NCBI GenBank assembly: GCA_037134895.1
Contig: JBAXLI010000007.1
Span: forward strand, 34,448 to 98,447
Direction of reading: 5' to 3'
Source of the DNA: CAIRDP01 sp037134895
GTDB taxonomy: Bacteria; Bacteroidota; Bacteroidia; Bacteroidales; FEN-979
DNA length: 64,000 nt
Under the pieces are notes generated by a model. That model was not told the DNA's origin, searched no databases, and saw only the letters and a list, made by a program, of their open reading frames with translations. The translations under genes and the position numbers were made by a program. Positions within the stretch are counted from its first letter, which is position 1, and every line of letters starts with the position of its first letter. Shown piece after piece: positions 7,575-17,900 of the stretch.

Positions 7575-10500
7575 ATGAAGCACTATTTACTCGGATTTGC
7601 TACAATTTTACTCTGTTTTCTGAACATCTCTTATGCAAACGCGGGCTGGGTTGAACGCTCGAATATAGATATGGTTGCCAAAAACTGGTACCGCCATTAT
7701 GCCCCGGAATCAAAGAAGCAGGCAGTAATCACGAAATCCATTCCCTACAAATACAATGGCAGGGAATGTTTTCGTATTGTTTCATTTGACAAGGGCGGAT
7801 TTGTTCTGGTTTCGGCGAATGATGCTGTAACACCGGTGCTGGGTTATGGATTCGATAAACCGGTTCCCGATTCAATCTCTAATGAAGCAATGAAAGGATG
7901 GTTTGATAATTATGCCAGGCAGATAGATACAGCATTTGTACTTAATCTTCAGAACAATGCTTTTTCCCAAAAATGGGATGAAATCCTGCAAAATAGTTTT
8001 CCAAAAACACCGCTGACCTCTGTCGGTCCGCTGTTGACAACAACCTGGGATCAAGGATGTTATTATAATGAAATGTGCCCTTCTGATGCTGCAGGAGTTT
8101 GCGGACATACTTTGGTTGGCTGCACCGCTACTGCAATGGCTCAGATTCTAAAATTCTGGAATTACCCGGAGGGAGGGATTGGATTTAATTCTTACCTGCC
8201 TAAAACTAACATTCAATATGGATTGCAATCGATTTTCTTTAATGAAACAGATTATGACTGGTCAGCTATGACAAATAGCGTAACAATTCAGAATCCGGCG
8301 GTTGCTACATTAATGTATCATAGCGGAGTTTCGACAAACATGGATTATAGCATTTCAGGGTCGGGAGCTAATTTATCGAAGGCTGCAAATGGTTTTAAAG
8401 CAAATTTTGATTATTCAGACAGCTTGATGCAGTTATACAGATCATCAGTTTCGGACAGTACATGGATTATAACATTAAAACAAAACGTCAATAGCGGGAG
8501 GCCAGTCCTTTTAGATGGGTATAATTACTCTATCACCTCAGGACATGCATGGGTTTGTGATGGCTATCAGGACGGTAATTACTTTCACATGAACTGGGGC
8601 TGGTCGGGATCTGCAAATGGTTATTATTATTATGACAGTATTGCTCCAGGCTTTTTCAATTTTAATTATTCCCAGTCAGCCTTGGTAAATATATTCCCTA
8701 ACTACTCGGCTCTCACTGCAGATTTTTACACGACAAAAACAGATCAACCTTTGCAATTGCAGTTTGTCGATCATTCGAAAGGGAACCCGGGTTCATTCTA
8801 CTGGAATTTTGGTGATTCAACAATTTCAATTCTTCAAAATCCTGTTCATATTTATTCCGACACGGGGATTTATCTTGTCCGTTTAATTGTTGATAAGGGA
8901 AATTCTCATGATACCATTGAGAAAAGGATCAATGTTAGCCTGCAACCCTTTCTGGCCACTTCAATAACACTTGGAGGGATAGATGGTCAAACCGGGTTCT
9001 GGTTTGATTATGACAACGATAATGATCTTGACATTATACTTAGTGGGTATCCACTAGGCACAAGAATTTACCGCAATGATTCAACTTCCTTTACACAGAT
9101 CAATCCTGGGTTCCCGTTTAATAATACTCCAAATTATGGCGATCCAGGAGACGTTGACAACGATGGAGATCTTGACCTCGTCATGACTGGAAGTTGCCTT
9201 AACTATCAGGCAGAAACAAAGCTTTATCAAAACAATTCTGGAAGTTTTAACGAGGTTGCTGAAAAATTTCCGGATATATGTTACCCCGTGTCATTTGCCG
9301 ACTATAATAACGATGGGAAACTAGATGTTTTGTTATTTGGTGGAAAAGGAAAGCAAAACGGCCAGTCTGTTGGATTGTATAAGAATCTTGGCAACGGCAT
9401 CTTTAAAAGGCTTGAAAATTTATCCTTCCCTGTACTGAATGTAGCAGGTTCTGCATCTTGGGGAGATATAGATAATGACGGTGATCTTGATTTGGCATTA
9501 ACAATTTTTAATGCTGGCACAATAAAAATATACATATATATCAACAAGGGGAATGATCTCTTTGAAGAACTTCCAGATGCATTACCTTGTACTTCTAATT
9601 GCCGTTCCGTTTTCCACAAAGTACAATTTTTCGATTACAATGGGGACGGCAAATTGGATCTTTCCCTTTCCTCCCCAGCTATTATATTTAAGAATAATGG
9701 CAACAGCAATTTTACTCAAATTGCCGATACCAGTATAGCCAATACCTATGCTGAATATTTGGACTGGGGTGATTTTGATAATGATGGGGATCCGGACCTT
9801 TTGGTAGGTAAAAAACTATTGAGAAATGAAGGAAACGATGTTTTTAGTTCTGTTTCAACGGAAATATTGGGAGGGGGGTCTACTGTTAGTTACACTAGCT
9901 ATTCTACCTTTGGGGATTATAACAATGATTCAAAACTCGATATTTTAGCGTGGGGTTATAATCTCGGTTTTCTTGCAAAGGTTTATAAAAATGTAAGTGG
10001 CACTGGCAATACCCCCCCCTCGATTCCTCAGGAATTGCATGCAGATGATTCTCTAAACAATGTAAAACTGAGGTGGAATCCATCAAATGACAACTCGACC
10101 CCGCAACCTTCGATAAGTTATAATGTAAGGGTAGGAACAACGCCTGCCGGAAATGAAATTGTTTCATGCTCCTCTGATCCCGAATCAGGATTCAGGAGAA
10201 TGGTGAAATATGGAAATGCCGGATTAAATTCATTTTATTTATTGAATAATCTTCCCAATGGAAAGTATTATTGGGCTGTCCAGGCCATAGATAACTCATT
10301 CGCCGCCTCTCACTTTTCCGTCGTTGACAGTTTTTACATTGCCGGGAATAACCTTGCCCCGGAATTGAACCATTTCAATATGACTGCTTATCTGAATAGT
10401 AATAATTCTTTTAATTGTACTGATATTCAAGAGAATTATTCAGACCCGGAAAATGATACGGTCCGGTCTATCAGAATTGATTCGCTGCCGTTAACAGGTT

Positions 10501-13500
10501 CTGTCAAATTCGACGGAATTCCTGTTTTGCAGGGCCAGGTAATCCCGGTAAATCAATTGTCAGGCTTGGTTTATCGCACCAATAATTTGAAAAATGACAC
10601 CATGTATGTTAATGTGTATGATGGAATTAATTGGGGAACCCATAACGCACGCATAGAATTTAATGTTCTTCTGTTTGAACCTGCCGAATTTGAAATTACT
10701 CCTGAATTATCTGCTTTCGCACTTGGAGATTATGATTACGACGGAGACCTTGATCTCGCCTCTCAATCCAGAATCTACAAATTTACCGATGGGACATTTC
10801 ATGACCTTGGACTGACATTATCAGGATCAGGCAGTGTGCATTGGGGTGACATCGATTCCGATTCCGACATGGACCTTATTGTCGGTGAAAAAATTTATAA
10901 AAATGAGGGGAATGATCAATTCAATTGCACCCAAACCTTATCTCCGGTGTTGGATCAAACAGCATCTGATTTTTGTGATATAAACAATAGCAATTCTCTG
11001 GATTATGTACGTTCAGGGCAAGGGTATTCAAGTCTTCTAAGCAGATTATATCAAAATTCTGGTCAGGGTGTCTATTCTGATTCCCTGATGAATCTGATGG
11101 GATTCAGATCAGGTCAGCTGGCCTGGGGTGATTTCGACAACGATGGCGACCAGGATCTGGTCATAGGAGGAATCTATGGAAATAACGATCGGAAAACCAT
11201 TATTTACCGCAATGATAATGGTCAATTCGTTGATATACAGGCAGAATTGCCCGGAGTGAATTATGGTACATACGACTGGGGAGACTTTGATCGTGATGGT
11301 GATCTTGACTTATTGATATGCGGTACCCAGGGAACTGTAAATAATGCGTTGACAAGAATTTATAAAAACGATCATGGCATATTTAGATATTTTGATGCAA
11401 ATTTCCCACCAACTTTTAGGGGATTTGCAAAATGGGTAGATGTAAACAACGATGGCAATCTGGATATAATAATCGAAGGGTATATAAATTTTCCGGATAA
11501 GGATGTAAGATTATTCATAAATGATAATGGATCGGCCTTCCATGAGATTACAGCAACTGGTCTGCCAAAACTTGCTGATGCTCATTGTGCCATTGGAGAT
11601 TTAAACAATGATGGCTTCCCTGACATTTTTCTTTCAGGTTTAAACCCCCAAGGCGATACCATTACCACGATTTACCGGAATTGCTATGGCATAGATTCTG
11701 TTTTAACAAATACCCCACCATCAGTTCCTGATGATCTGACCATGAAAAGAATTTCCGGTAGCACGGTCAGGTTTTCCTGGGAACCTGCAACAGATAATAC
11801 TACTGCACAAGAGGCAATCACCTATAATCTTTTCATAGGCAGATCACCTGACAGTACGCAAATCTGCAGTCCATTAGCCTGCTTGTCAACAGGAAAATTA
11901 AAGCTTGCTAAATCAGGAAATGTTGGTAATAACCTGTCGTGGACAGTTCACTCACTTGCTCCGGGATTATACTATTGGAGTGTACAGGCCATTGATAATT
12001 CTTATAGACCTTCAGTATTTTCAAGTACTCAATCATTTACCATAAACGATCCTTTTGTACGTGATACAATATGGTACATTCAAAATGAACCAATCCATTT
12101 GGATCAATCCGTTTTTGAATTAATCTTTGAAGATTTCGACCATGATACGCTTCAAAAAGTTCGCATTGAAGCCTTGCCACAACATGGGTCAATTGAACTT
12201 AATAATATACCCCTTGTTTACGGACAGGAAATTCTCAGTTCAGAATTAAACCTGCTTATTTACACTCCTGCTCCAGAGTTCTATGGCAAAGACTCGATCA
12301 AGTGGAATGGTCATAATGGAATGAACTATGCCGATCAGGAAGCCACTATTCATTGGATTATAACTCCATTTCAAGAAGCCCCTTTTATATTTGATTCTCT
12401 GGCTTATGGAAATGCAGTTTGGGGTGATTTCAACAATGATGGGAAATTGGATATCGCAAACACAGGAAGAAACAACCAAGAGTACAAGACACTTATCTGG
12501 AGAAGAGAATTAACCTCTTTTAGCTCTCAACGGTTAAATTCAGCCTTACCCTTCGGGGGTGGTTTGTATCCATGGATCAAATGGTGTGATGTTGATGGGG
12601 ACAATGATCTGGATGGCATTAAAGGAAGTAAGCTTGACATTTATAAATTTGAAAACAATACATTTAATTCATCAATGTTTCCAGTGTTTTTTAATTGGGG
12701 TTTTGGTTTTGATCTTGTTGATTATGATAATGATAACAGCATTGATTACTTCTCGGGGAACATGCTTTACCACAATGTTAATGGTTCGTATTCCTTTACA
12801 GGTCAATATCTGGATATATTTATACTACATAATAGTCCAACATCTGTTATCGACATTAATAATGATGGGAAGCAAGATATTGCTTCCTCAGCTCAAAATA
12901 GTCCATTTGTTATCTGTTATGGGAAAGGCGATGGTACTTTTAATAAGACAATCACTTCAATACCAATGTTTGTCTCAGGATCAATAGATTGGGGGGATTT
13001 TAATAATGATGAATTCTCAGATCTCTTGATACTTGGTGTGCTACAGGGTGAAATACCAATTACAAAAATCTATAATAATAATGGCGGTCTTTTAACTGAA
13101 TCCCCGTGTTTATTGGAACAACTATCATATGGTACTGCAAGATGGGGTGACTACAACAATGATGGCCGACTGGATATTCTGATGTGCGGTGCAAAGCAAA
13201 ACGGGGTTCCTGTGACGCTTCTTTATAAAAACACCCAAGCCGGATTTGTCTTGCAGCCAACAAATATTCCAGGTGTAAAATATGGTTCTGCTGAATGGGG
13301 CGATTATGACAATGACGGTGATTTGGATATTATTTTAATGGGTGTTGATAGTCTTGGGAGAAACATCACAAAAATATTTATGAACACCTATGGCCAAAAC
13401 AAATTCATTGTTAATTCTCCTCCTTCAATTCCTGCAAATCTGCACGATAGTGTCTCTGGTCAGACTGTGTTTTTGAATTGGGACAAGTCGACTGATAATA

Positions 13501-14936
13501 CGACCCCTCAGGATGGATTGACTTACAATTTATATATTGGAACTTCCCCAGGTAGTGTAGATATTTTATCACCAATGGCGGATCTGACAACAGGATTTTT
13601 GCGGGTTGTCAAAAGGGGAAATACGGATCATAATAACCATTGGCACATCGGTGATCTGCAACCCGGCCGGTATTACTGGAGTGTTCAGGCGATCGATAAT
13701 TCGTTTGCAGCGAGCCATTTTGCTGCGGTCGATTCATTTGACATTCAGCCGGGGGTGCAGCTTTCGGGTCATCTTAAATATAACAATGCAAGCTCAACTA
13801 GTCTGGATTCACTGAGAATGTACCTCATGAATGGGCCGTTGCGTATTGACAGCTGCCGAAGCAATGCAGAAGGATTTTACCAGTTTGGCCAGGTGTTTTC
13901 GGGTGCTTATAACCTGGGGTTTACCTGTAATAAGCCCTGGAGCGGTGTCAACGGAACTGATGCATTAAAAATTCAGCGGCACTTTGCAGGCTTAGAGCCA
14001 ATTACCGAACCGGTAAGACTTCAAGCAGCCGATGTTAATAACAGTAATTCCATCAACGGTACTGATGCTCTTAAAGTAAAACGCCGGTTTGCCGGACTTG
14101 ATACAACCTTCGTCCGTGGTGACTGGACCTTTGCCAAACCGATTGTTGGCGGAGATTCCATTGTAATTGGCGGCACAAATATCTCCCAGGATTTCTATGG
14201 ACTATGCGTTGGTGATGTGAATGGCTCCTATGTGCCTCAGCCAGGAATGAAGAGCAGTTCAGGAGTTTTGATGAGCTATTCGGATACCATTTTTGTGCAG
14301 CCGGAGCAGGAATTTGATCTGCCTGTCTGGGTTGACAAAGACCTCTCCTTATCTGCAGTTTCATTGGTGATTGAATTACCTTCAGAAAAAATTCAGGTGC
14401 TTGACGTCAAAATGAATTCCGGAACTGTCATTTATCATATGTTTGGTAACAGTCTGCGGATGGCATGGTCGGAACTTCAGCCGCTTGAACTTTCGCAAGG
14501 CGGGCAAATGCTATGGGTACGGATGAAAGTCATCCGCCATCAAAGCGAGTATGAAATCATCCAGGCTCACATTACCAATGAATGTGAGCTGGCGGATGTT
14601 AATGCTAATGTTTTGAGAGGAGTGACCCTGAAAACAAAAACCATCAAGCTACTTGCATCCTCAAATCCTGCATCAGATGGCTCAGATCACACACTGACAA
14701 TTTTGCCAAATCCAAATTCCGGGCAATTCAGGGTTCAGGTTGCTCAAACGATAAGCGGGACGTTTGACTTGATATTAGTTGATACTAAAGGGACGCAAAT
14801 CAGGGAACTGAACAAAATTCAGATCACTTCTGGATTATCAGGTCTATTAGATTTAAAAGGATTGCCATCGGGAGTTTATTATCTCAAACTTAAAAACGAA
14901 TCAATGGAATATAACGGAAAAATAATTATCAAATAA
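7575..14936 (+). CDS. Giant secreted C10-family cysteine protease, longer paralogue with a third FG-GAP/FN3 block
   Basis: A tandem paralogue of the preceding gene, with the same signal peptide and propeptide-like region. Catalytic Cys183 (GCTATAMAQILKFWNYP) and His324 (GHAWVCDGY, then HMNWGW) are intact. Order: C10 150-375, PKD about 390-455, FG-GAP 460-805, FN3, Cadherin_3-like 910-1030, FG-GAP 1030-1370, FN3, a second Cadherin_3-like unit 1490-1595, a third FG-GAP block 1597-1945, FN3 1945-2055, X-like module 2058-2117, unusual dockerin 2118-2225, cohesin-like 2225-2355, T9SS tail 2370-2453. Compared with its neighbour it has one extra Cadherin_3/FG-GAP/FN3 block of about 570 residues. The FG-GAP blocks carry calcium-loop motifs such as DYDNDGDLD. 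It is followed after 8 bases by the next gene. Secreted protease is well supported; substrate unknown. Confidence 0.92.
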   Translation: MKHYLLGFATILLCFLNISYANAGWVERSNIDMVAKNWYRHYAPESKKQAVITKSIPYKYNGRECFRIVSFDKGGFVLVSANDAVTPVLGYGFDKPVPDSISNEAMKGWFDNYARQIDTAFVLNLQNNAFSQKWDEILQNSFPKTPLTSVGPLLTTTWDQGCYYNEMCPSDAAGVCGHTLVGCTATAMAQILKFWNYPEGGIGFNSYLPKTNIQYGLQSIFFNETDYDWSAMTNSVTIQNPAVATLMYHSGVSTNMDYSISGSGANLSKAANGFKANFDYSDSLMQLYRSSVSDSTWIITLKQNVNSGRPVLLDGYNYSITSGHAWVCDGYQDGNYFHMNWGWSGSANGYYYYDSIAPGFFNFNYSQSALVNIFPNYSALTADFYTTKTDQPLQLQFVDHSKGNPGSFYWNFGDSTISILQNPVHIYSDTGIYLVRLIVDKGNSHDTIEKRINVSLQPFLATSITLGGIDGQTGFWFDYDNDNDLDIILSGYPLGTRIYRNDSTSFTQINPGFPFNNTPNYGDPGDVDNDGDLDLVMTGSCLNYQAETKLYQNNSGSFNEVAEKFPDICYPVSFADYNNDGKLDVLLFGGKGKQNGQSVGLYKNLGNGIFKRLENLSFPVLNVAGSASWGDIDNDGDLDLALTIFNAGTIKIYIYINKGNDLFEELPDALPCTSNCRSVFHKVQFFDYNGDGKLDLSLSSPAIIFKNNGNSNFTQIADTSIANTYAEYLDWGDFDNDGDPDLLVGKKLLRNEGNDVFSSVSTEILGGGSTVSYTSYSTFGDYNNDSKLDILAWGYNLGFLAKVYKNVSGTGNTPPSIPQELHADDSLNNVKLRWNPSNDNSTPQPSISYNVRVGTTPAGNEIVSCSSDPESGFRRMVKYGNAGLNSFYLLNNLPNGKYYWAVQAIDNSFAASHFSVVDSFYIAGNNLAPELNHFNMTAYLNSNNSFNCTDIQENYSDPENDTVRSIRIDSLPLTGSVKFDGIPVLQGQVIPVNQLSGLVYRTNNLKNDTMYVNVYDGINWGTHNARIEFNVLLFEPAEFEITPELSAFALGDYDYDGDLDLASQSRIYKFTDGTFHDLGLTLSGSGSVHWGDIDSDSDMDLIVGEKIYKNEGNDQFNCTQTLSPVLDQTASDFCDINNSNSLDYVRSGQGYSSLLSRLYQNSGQGVYSDSLMNLMGFRSGQLAWGDFDNDGDQDLVIGGIYGNNDRKTIIYRNDNGQFVDIQAELPGVNYGTYDWGDFDRDGDLDLLICGTQGTVNNALTRIYKNDHGIFRYFDANFPPTFRGFAKWVDVNNDGNLDIIIEGYINFPDKDVRLFINDNGSAFHEITATGLPKLADAHCAIGDLNNDGFPDIFLSGLNPQGDTITTIYRNCYGIDSVLTNTPPSVPDDLTMKRISGSTVRFSWEPATDNTTAQEAITYNLFIGRSPDSTQICSPLACLSTGKLKLAKSGNVGNNLSWTVHSLAPGLYYWSVQAIDNSYRPSVFSSTQSFTINDPFVRDTIWYIQNEPIHLDQSVFELIFEDFDHDTLQKVRIEALPQHGSIELNNIPLVYGQEILSSELNLLIYTPAPEFYGKDSIKWNGHNGMNYADQEATIHWIITPFQEAPFIFDSLAYGNAVWGDFNNDGKLDIANTGRNNQEYKTLIWRRELTSFSSQRLNSALPFGGGLYPWIKWCDVDGDNDLDGIKGSKLDIYKFENNTFNSSMFPVFFNWGFGFDLVDYDNDNSIDYFSGNMLYHNVNGSYSFTGQYLDIFILHNSPTSVIDINNDGKQDIASSAQNSPFVICYGKGDGTFNKTITSIPMFVSGSIDWGDFNNDEFSDLLILGVLQGEIPITKIYNNNGGLLTESPCLLEQLSYGTARWGDYNNDGRLDILMCGAKQNGVPVTLLYKNTQAGFVLQPTNIPGVKYGSAEWGDYDNDGDLDIILMGVDSLGRNITKIFMNTYGQNKFIVNSPPSIPANLHDSVSGQTVFLNWDKSTDNTTPQDGLTYNLYIGTSPGSVDILSPMADLTTGFLRVVKRGNTDHNNHWHIGDLQPGRYYWSVQAIDNSFAASHFAAVDSFDIQPGVQLSGHLKYNNASSTSLDSLRMYLMNGPLRIDSCRSNAEGFYQFGQVFSGAYNLGFTCNKPWSGVNGTDALKIQRHFAGLEPITEPVRLQAADVNNSNSINGTDALKVKRRFAGLDTTFVRGDWTFAKPIVGGDSIVIGGTNISQDFYGLCVGDVNGSYVPQPGMKSSSGVLMSYSDTIFVQPEQEFDLPVWVDKDLSLSAVSLVIELPSEKIQVLDVKMNSGTVIYHMFGNSLRMAWSELQPLELSQGGQMLWVRMKVIRHQSEYEIIQAHITNECELADVNANVLRGVTLKTKTIKLLASSNPASDGSDHTLTILPNPNSGQFRVQVAQTISGTFDLILVDTKGTQIRELNKIQITSGLSGLLDLKGLPSGVYYLKLKNESMEYNGKIIIK
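14259..14470 (+). repeat. 212-bp segment identical to 6855-7066
   Basis: Second copy of the identical C-type cohesin-like coding segment. Identity ends at ATGGTC, where the first gene continues AGAAATC and this one GGAACTT. Shorter identical runs continue further into the domain and the sorting tail. Confidence 0.85.
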
Positions 14937-14944
14937 GACGTAAG

Positions 14945-17900
14945 ATGAAAAGGTTGATGCTCTTCTTGTTAAGCAGTTTATTTGTTTTTGCCATGTTTGC
15001 CCAGGGAAATTCGGGAACTGCCGGGCTTTTTCAAAAGGATCCCAACGCCGCGGAATACAAACCTGGAGAAATTCTTGTAAAATTCAAAGACGATGTTCAG
15101 ATCAACAAGCAGTTGGTCAAAGGGAAAATGACAACTGGCGTTGCGGCTATTGATCAGCTGAACGAAAAATACCAGGTAGCAACAATGACCAAGGTATTCA
15201 GAGGTTCGGTAAAGAATGCAACCAACAGGTCTATTTCCCTACCCAACGGGGAGAAGCGCCAGCTCGCCCAGGTATTCAATATCTACAAACTGGTCTTCCC
15301 GATAACCCAGGATGCAAAACAAGCGGTCGAAGATTACAAATCTTTACCCGAAGTCGAATATGCCGAACTCAACGGCTCCGCCGGAATCGTTGGTGGCATC
15401 CCCACTTCAGAACCATTCTCCTTACCCGCATCCCGCATCCTGCATCCCGTATCCATTATCCAGGATCCTGCATCCCGCATCTTGCATCCTGCATCCCTAA
15501 CCCCCAACGACCCCCTATACTCCCAACAATGGGCAATCCCATACATTAAAGCTGATTCCTTATGGAGCTTTACGACTGGAGATACAACCCAGGTGATTGG
15601 AATACTTGACACGGGTGTCGACTGGCAACATCCCGACCTTGTAAATAAAATATGGATCAATACGGATGAAATCCCGAATAACGGCATCGATGATGATAAC
15701 AACGGTTTTATTGATGATGTTCGCGGATGGGATTTCGTGAATGATGACAATAATCCCCGCGATGACAACAGTCACGGAACTCATTGCGCAGGAATTGCAG
15801 CAGCTGAAGCCAACAACGGAATTGGAATCGCCGGAGTGAGCTGGGGGGCAAAGATCATGCCTGTAAAAGTGTTTCAGAGCAACGGCATAGGTTATTTCTC
15901 TCAGATCGCAGAAGGCATTTGGTATGCAGCCCAGAACGGTTGTACTATATACAGCAACAGTTGGTCAAGTGGCGGAGAGTCGATGACAATCAGGACCGCA
16001 CTGGAATATGCTTACTCCAAGGGACTGATAGTAGCAGCAGCCGGGAATACGAATTGCAAAACCGACCTTCCCTGTCCACCCTGGCCCCCTTACCAGCCGA
16101 ATTATCCTGCCTGCTATAACTGGGTTCTTGGAGTAGAAGCCACTGACCAGAACGGCAATAATGCATGGTTCTCGAATTTTGATCCAACTGGTCCTGTAAT
16201 CTCCGATGGAAGACCCTATGGAAGCCTCTACTGGAATGATTATGATTACAATTATGAAATGAGGGCGCCGGGGGTTTCATTTATCAGCACTGTTCCGAAT
16301 GGGCAGTACCGTAGCTACAGCGGTACCTCTATGGCTTGTCCGCTGGTAGCCGGAAGCATCGCTCTTATGAAAAGCTATGACCCGACTTTAAGCAATGAAC
16401 AGGTTTTTGCGAAACTCATACAACCGATTAAAATCAACATGATGCAGGCAGGGGTTTTAGATATCCTGAAATGTACGATGACTAACCCTCCACCAGACCT
16501 TTATTTCATTCGATATTCCATAAATGATTCTCTGTTCGGAGACCATGACGGAAGACCAGATGCAGGTGAAACATTTGATATGTATATCAGAGTGAAAAAT
16601 TCTGGTGGGAATGCCGATAGCGTATTTGCCAAATTGCGATTCTCGGAGTTTGAAGATACTACAGTTGCCACAATTTTGAAAAAATCATGTTCCCTGGGTA
16701 GTATCTCAGCTTACGGAACCAATACCAGCTTTGATGCTGTCAGGATACATATCGACAGCAATGTCGTGCATTTCAGGAATATCTCGTTTGAGCTTCTGAT
16801 TTGGTCAAAAAGCAATCCGGGTGATACAATTTACAAAGGCATAAATATCACAGTAGAACATGGTATCGAGATTCATGGCAATTATGGAAAACTTACTCTG
16901 AGCCCAAATGCTTATTATATAGTGACCGGGCCTTCTGTGATGGATTCCTTGATTGTAAAACCTGGGACAATCCTGACATTCAACCCAGGTATGTTCATTG
17001 CAGTAATTAAATACCTTCATGCGGCAGGAACACCAGATTCATTGATCACATTCAAAGGCGTTTCAGAGGGATTATATTGGGGCGGAATTATATGCAGCGA
17101 AAATACAAATGCATCATTCCGTTATTGCAAATTTCTTTATGGCGGAGGTTCATCAGCAATCCTGGTTCGACCGAAAAACGTTCAGCATTGTATCTTTGAC
17201 TATTGCATAAATTCCATTGTTGGAATATGGACTCCTACTGTTTTCAAATACAATCTTGTAACAAATCATATTAATAATTCCGATGGAAGCATTTTTGTAG
17301 ACCTTGGTGCTATTGTTTCCGCGAATGTTTCATATAATGTATTTGCTGAAAATAACTCATCGTCAGGTTATCGTAAATGCTTTTTCGGATCCTTCATGCG
17401 CGGTCCCAGTGATACTCTGGAAGCATTACGAAATAATGTATTTATCGATAACATTCCATACCATATCTGGCTTGGAGGGGATTATCTTGCATATAAATAC
17501 ATTCCAAAAAATTACTGGGGAGCAACAAACCTTGATGTTATAAATTCTCAAATCCTTGATTTTTTCGAGAATCCTAGTCTTTATGTCGTTCAACTTAATG
17601 GTATATTAAACCAGCCACCCGATAGCTGTCATGGCGTGGTTTGGAAGGTTGAGATTAACGATCAGAACCCTCAGAATGTTCCTATGGTCATCGGAAATGG
17701 CCCTGCAAAGTTCTCGGTTTTTTTCAATCGGCCAATGGATACTTCCTTTAATCCCTTTCTGACATTTGGCGTCAGGTTCCCTTTTACCCAGAATGCTGTT
17801 CTGGATTCCTCTTACTGGAGTGCCGACCACAAAGTCTGGACTGCTTACAAGACCATCGACATGAGTACCGGCGATGGCCAAAACACCATCAGGGTTGCCT

